Shown here: positions 15,128 to 15,601 of the stretch, one piece after another
Numbering within the stretch: position 1 is the first letter of the stretch
Layout: every line of letters begins with the position of its first letter
DNA from: Phoronis ovalis
Lineage: Eukaryota; Phoronida; Phoronidae
Length of the DNA: 15,601 nucleotides
Assembly (NCBI GenBank): GCA_028565635.1
Contig: JAOXYB010027080.1
Location: 1-15,601 of the forward strand
Direction of reading: 5' to 3'
The notes under the pieces: model-generated
Seen by the model: the letters and a program-made list of their open reading frames with translations, nothing else
Databases searched by the model: none
What the model was told of the DNA's origin: nothing
Translations under genes and position numbers: made by a program

Positions 15128-15601
15128 TAATAATGCGGATATAAGGCATCCTTGCCTTTTTCCTCTTTTCATGAATATTTTTCTTGATATAGAAGATAAG
15201 ATGACTTTTTAAAATTTATTATTTCAGGACGCATATGTAATAAATACATTGATATTTTTGTACAGTATGAACAATTAATAGGTTGGAAGATAAGTATTAT
15301 TTTTATATAAGCTTAATTATAGAAATACAAAATATCGCCTAGGATAATCTACAAAAAGCTATAAGTACTAGTAATGCGATTGAAAAGGCATTAATTTATT
15401 TTGTGATATGATGGCCACATCTAAAGAACTGGCAAATTAGGGTTCAATAGCTAGTCAGTTTATTATATCTAGGATATATAAGACTTTTCACATGCCATGT
15501 CTGTTTAGAATATGCCCAGAAAAGTAAAAAGTTATTAGAGCAACAGTTTTTTCAAATTCCCAATCGATTTCTTTTACTCTATTTTATGGATTGAACTTGT
15601 T
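15128..15601. other. Right-end sequence with no supported feature
   Basis: AT-rich sequence. An acceptor-like ttattatttcag at 15217-15228 is followed by only 16 open codons and is not supported. No repeat family seen elsewhere in the window was recognised here. Confidence 0.4.

Noticed and set aside
15229-15279. Possible exon after ttattatttcag
   Set aside because: Only 16 open codons, with AT-rich composition like the flanks and no other signal.

Overview
This is AT-rich, intron- and repeat-dominated animal DNA, probably from a marine invertebrate and most likely a lophotrochozoan such as a bivalve mollusc. The organism is inferred from the low gene density, decayed non-LTR retrotransposons, abundant small DNA transposons and recurring 100-300 bp satellites; no sequence search was run. 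There is no bacterial-type gene layout: no operons, ribosome binding sites or long intact ORFs.

One host gene is recognisable. A 107-base terminal coding exon (6047-6153, + strand) follows a good splice acceptor and encodes the C-terminus of a membrane-associated progesterone receptor component (PGRMC1/2-like, cytochrome-b5-like haem-binding family). The earlier exons were not found, so bases 1-6046 are best read as its last intron. That intron holds, in order: a ~300 bp tandem repeat with nuclear-receptor-like half-sites (1-720); a decayed LINE endonuclease (815-1190); a 654 bp foldback element (1532-2185); a 34/37 bp minisatellite (2231-2528, resuming at 3826-3925) split by a ~1.3 kb Tc1/mariner-like non-autonomous element (about 2531-3817) that carries a tandem array of CTCF-like motifs; and an LTR-like segment with a TATA box (3926-4080).

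Downstream of the stop codon come a probable 3' UTR, more of the ~300 bp family (6880-7580), a 156 bp tandem repeat (about 7590-8347) containing a clean 324 bp Mutator-like MITE with 9 bp target-site duplications, and two paralogous copies of a composite repeat called R3 here (8880-10165, and 11795-12312 plus 14218-14310). The first R3 copy has an internal tandem duplication. The second carries a well-formed 180 bp antisense exon and is interrupted by a 5'-truncated LINE (12313-14217), apparently with loss of several hundred bases of R3. The right end has low-complexity tracts, another diverged copy of the ~300 bp family, and a possible terminal exon of an unidentified gene (14913-15005).

The window therefore works mainly as a host-gene 3' end embedded in nested transposons. 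The strongest unusual signals are the CTCF-like array inside a MITE, the exon locked in a repeat, and insertion histories that can be read from paralogous empty sites within the window.
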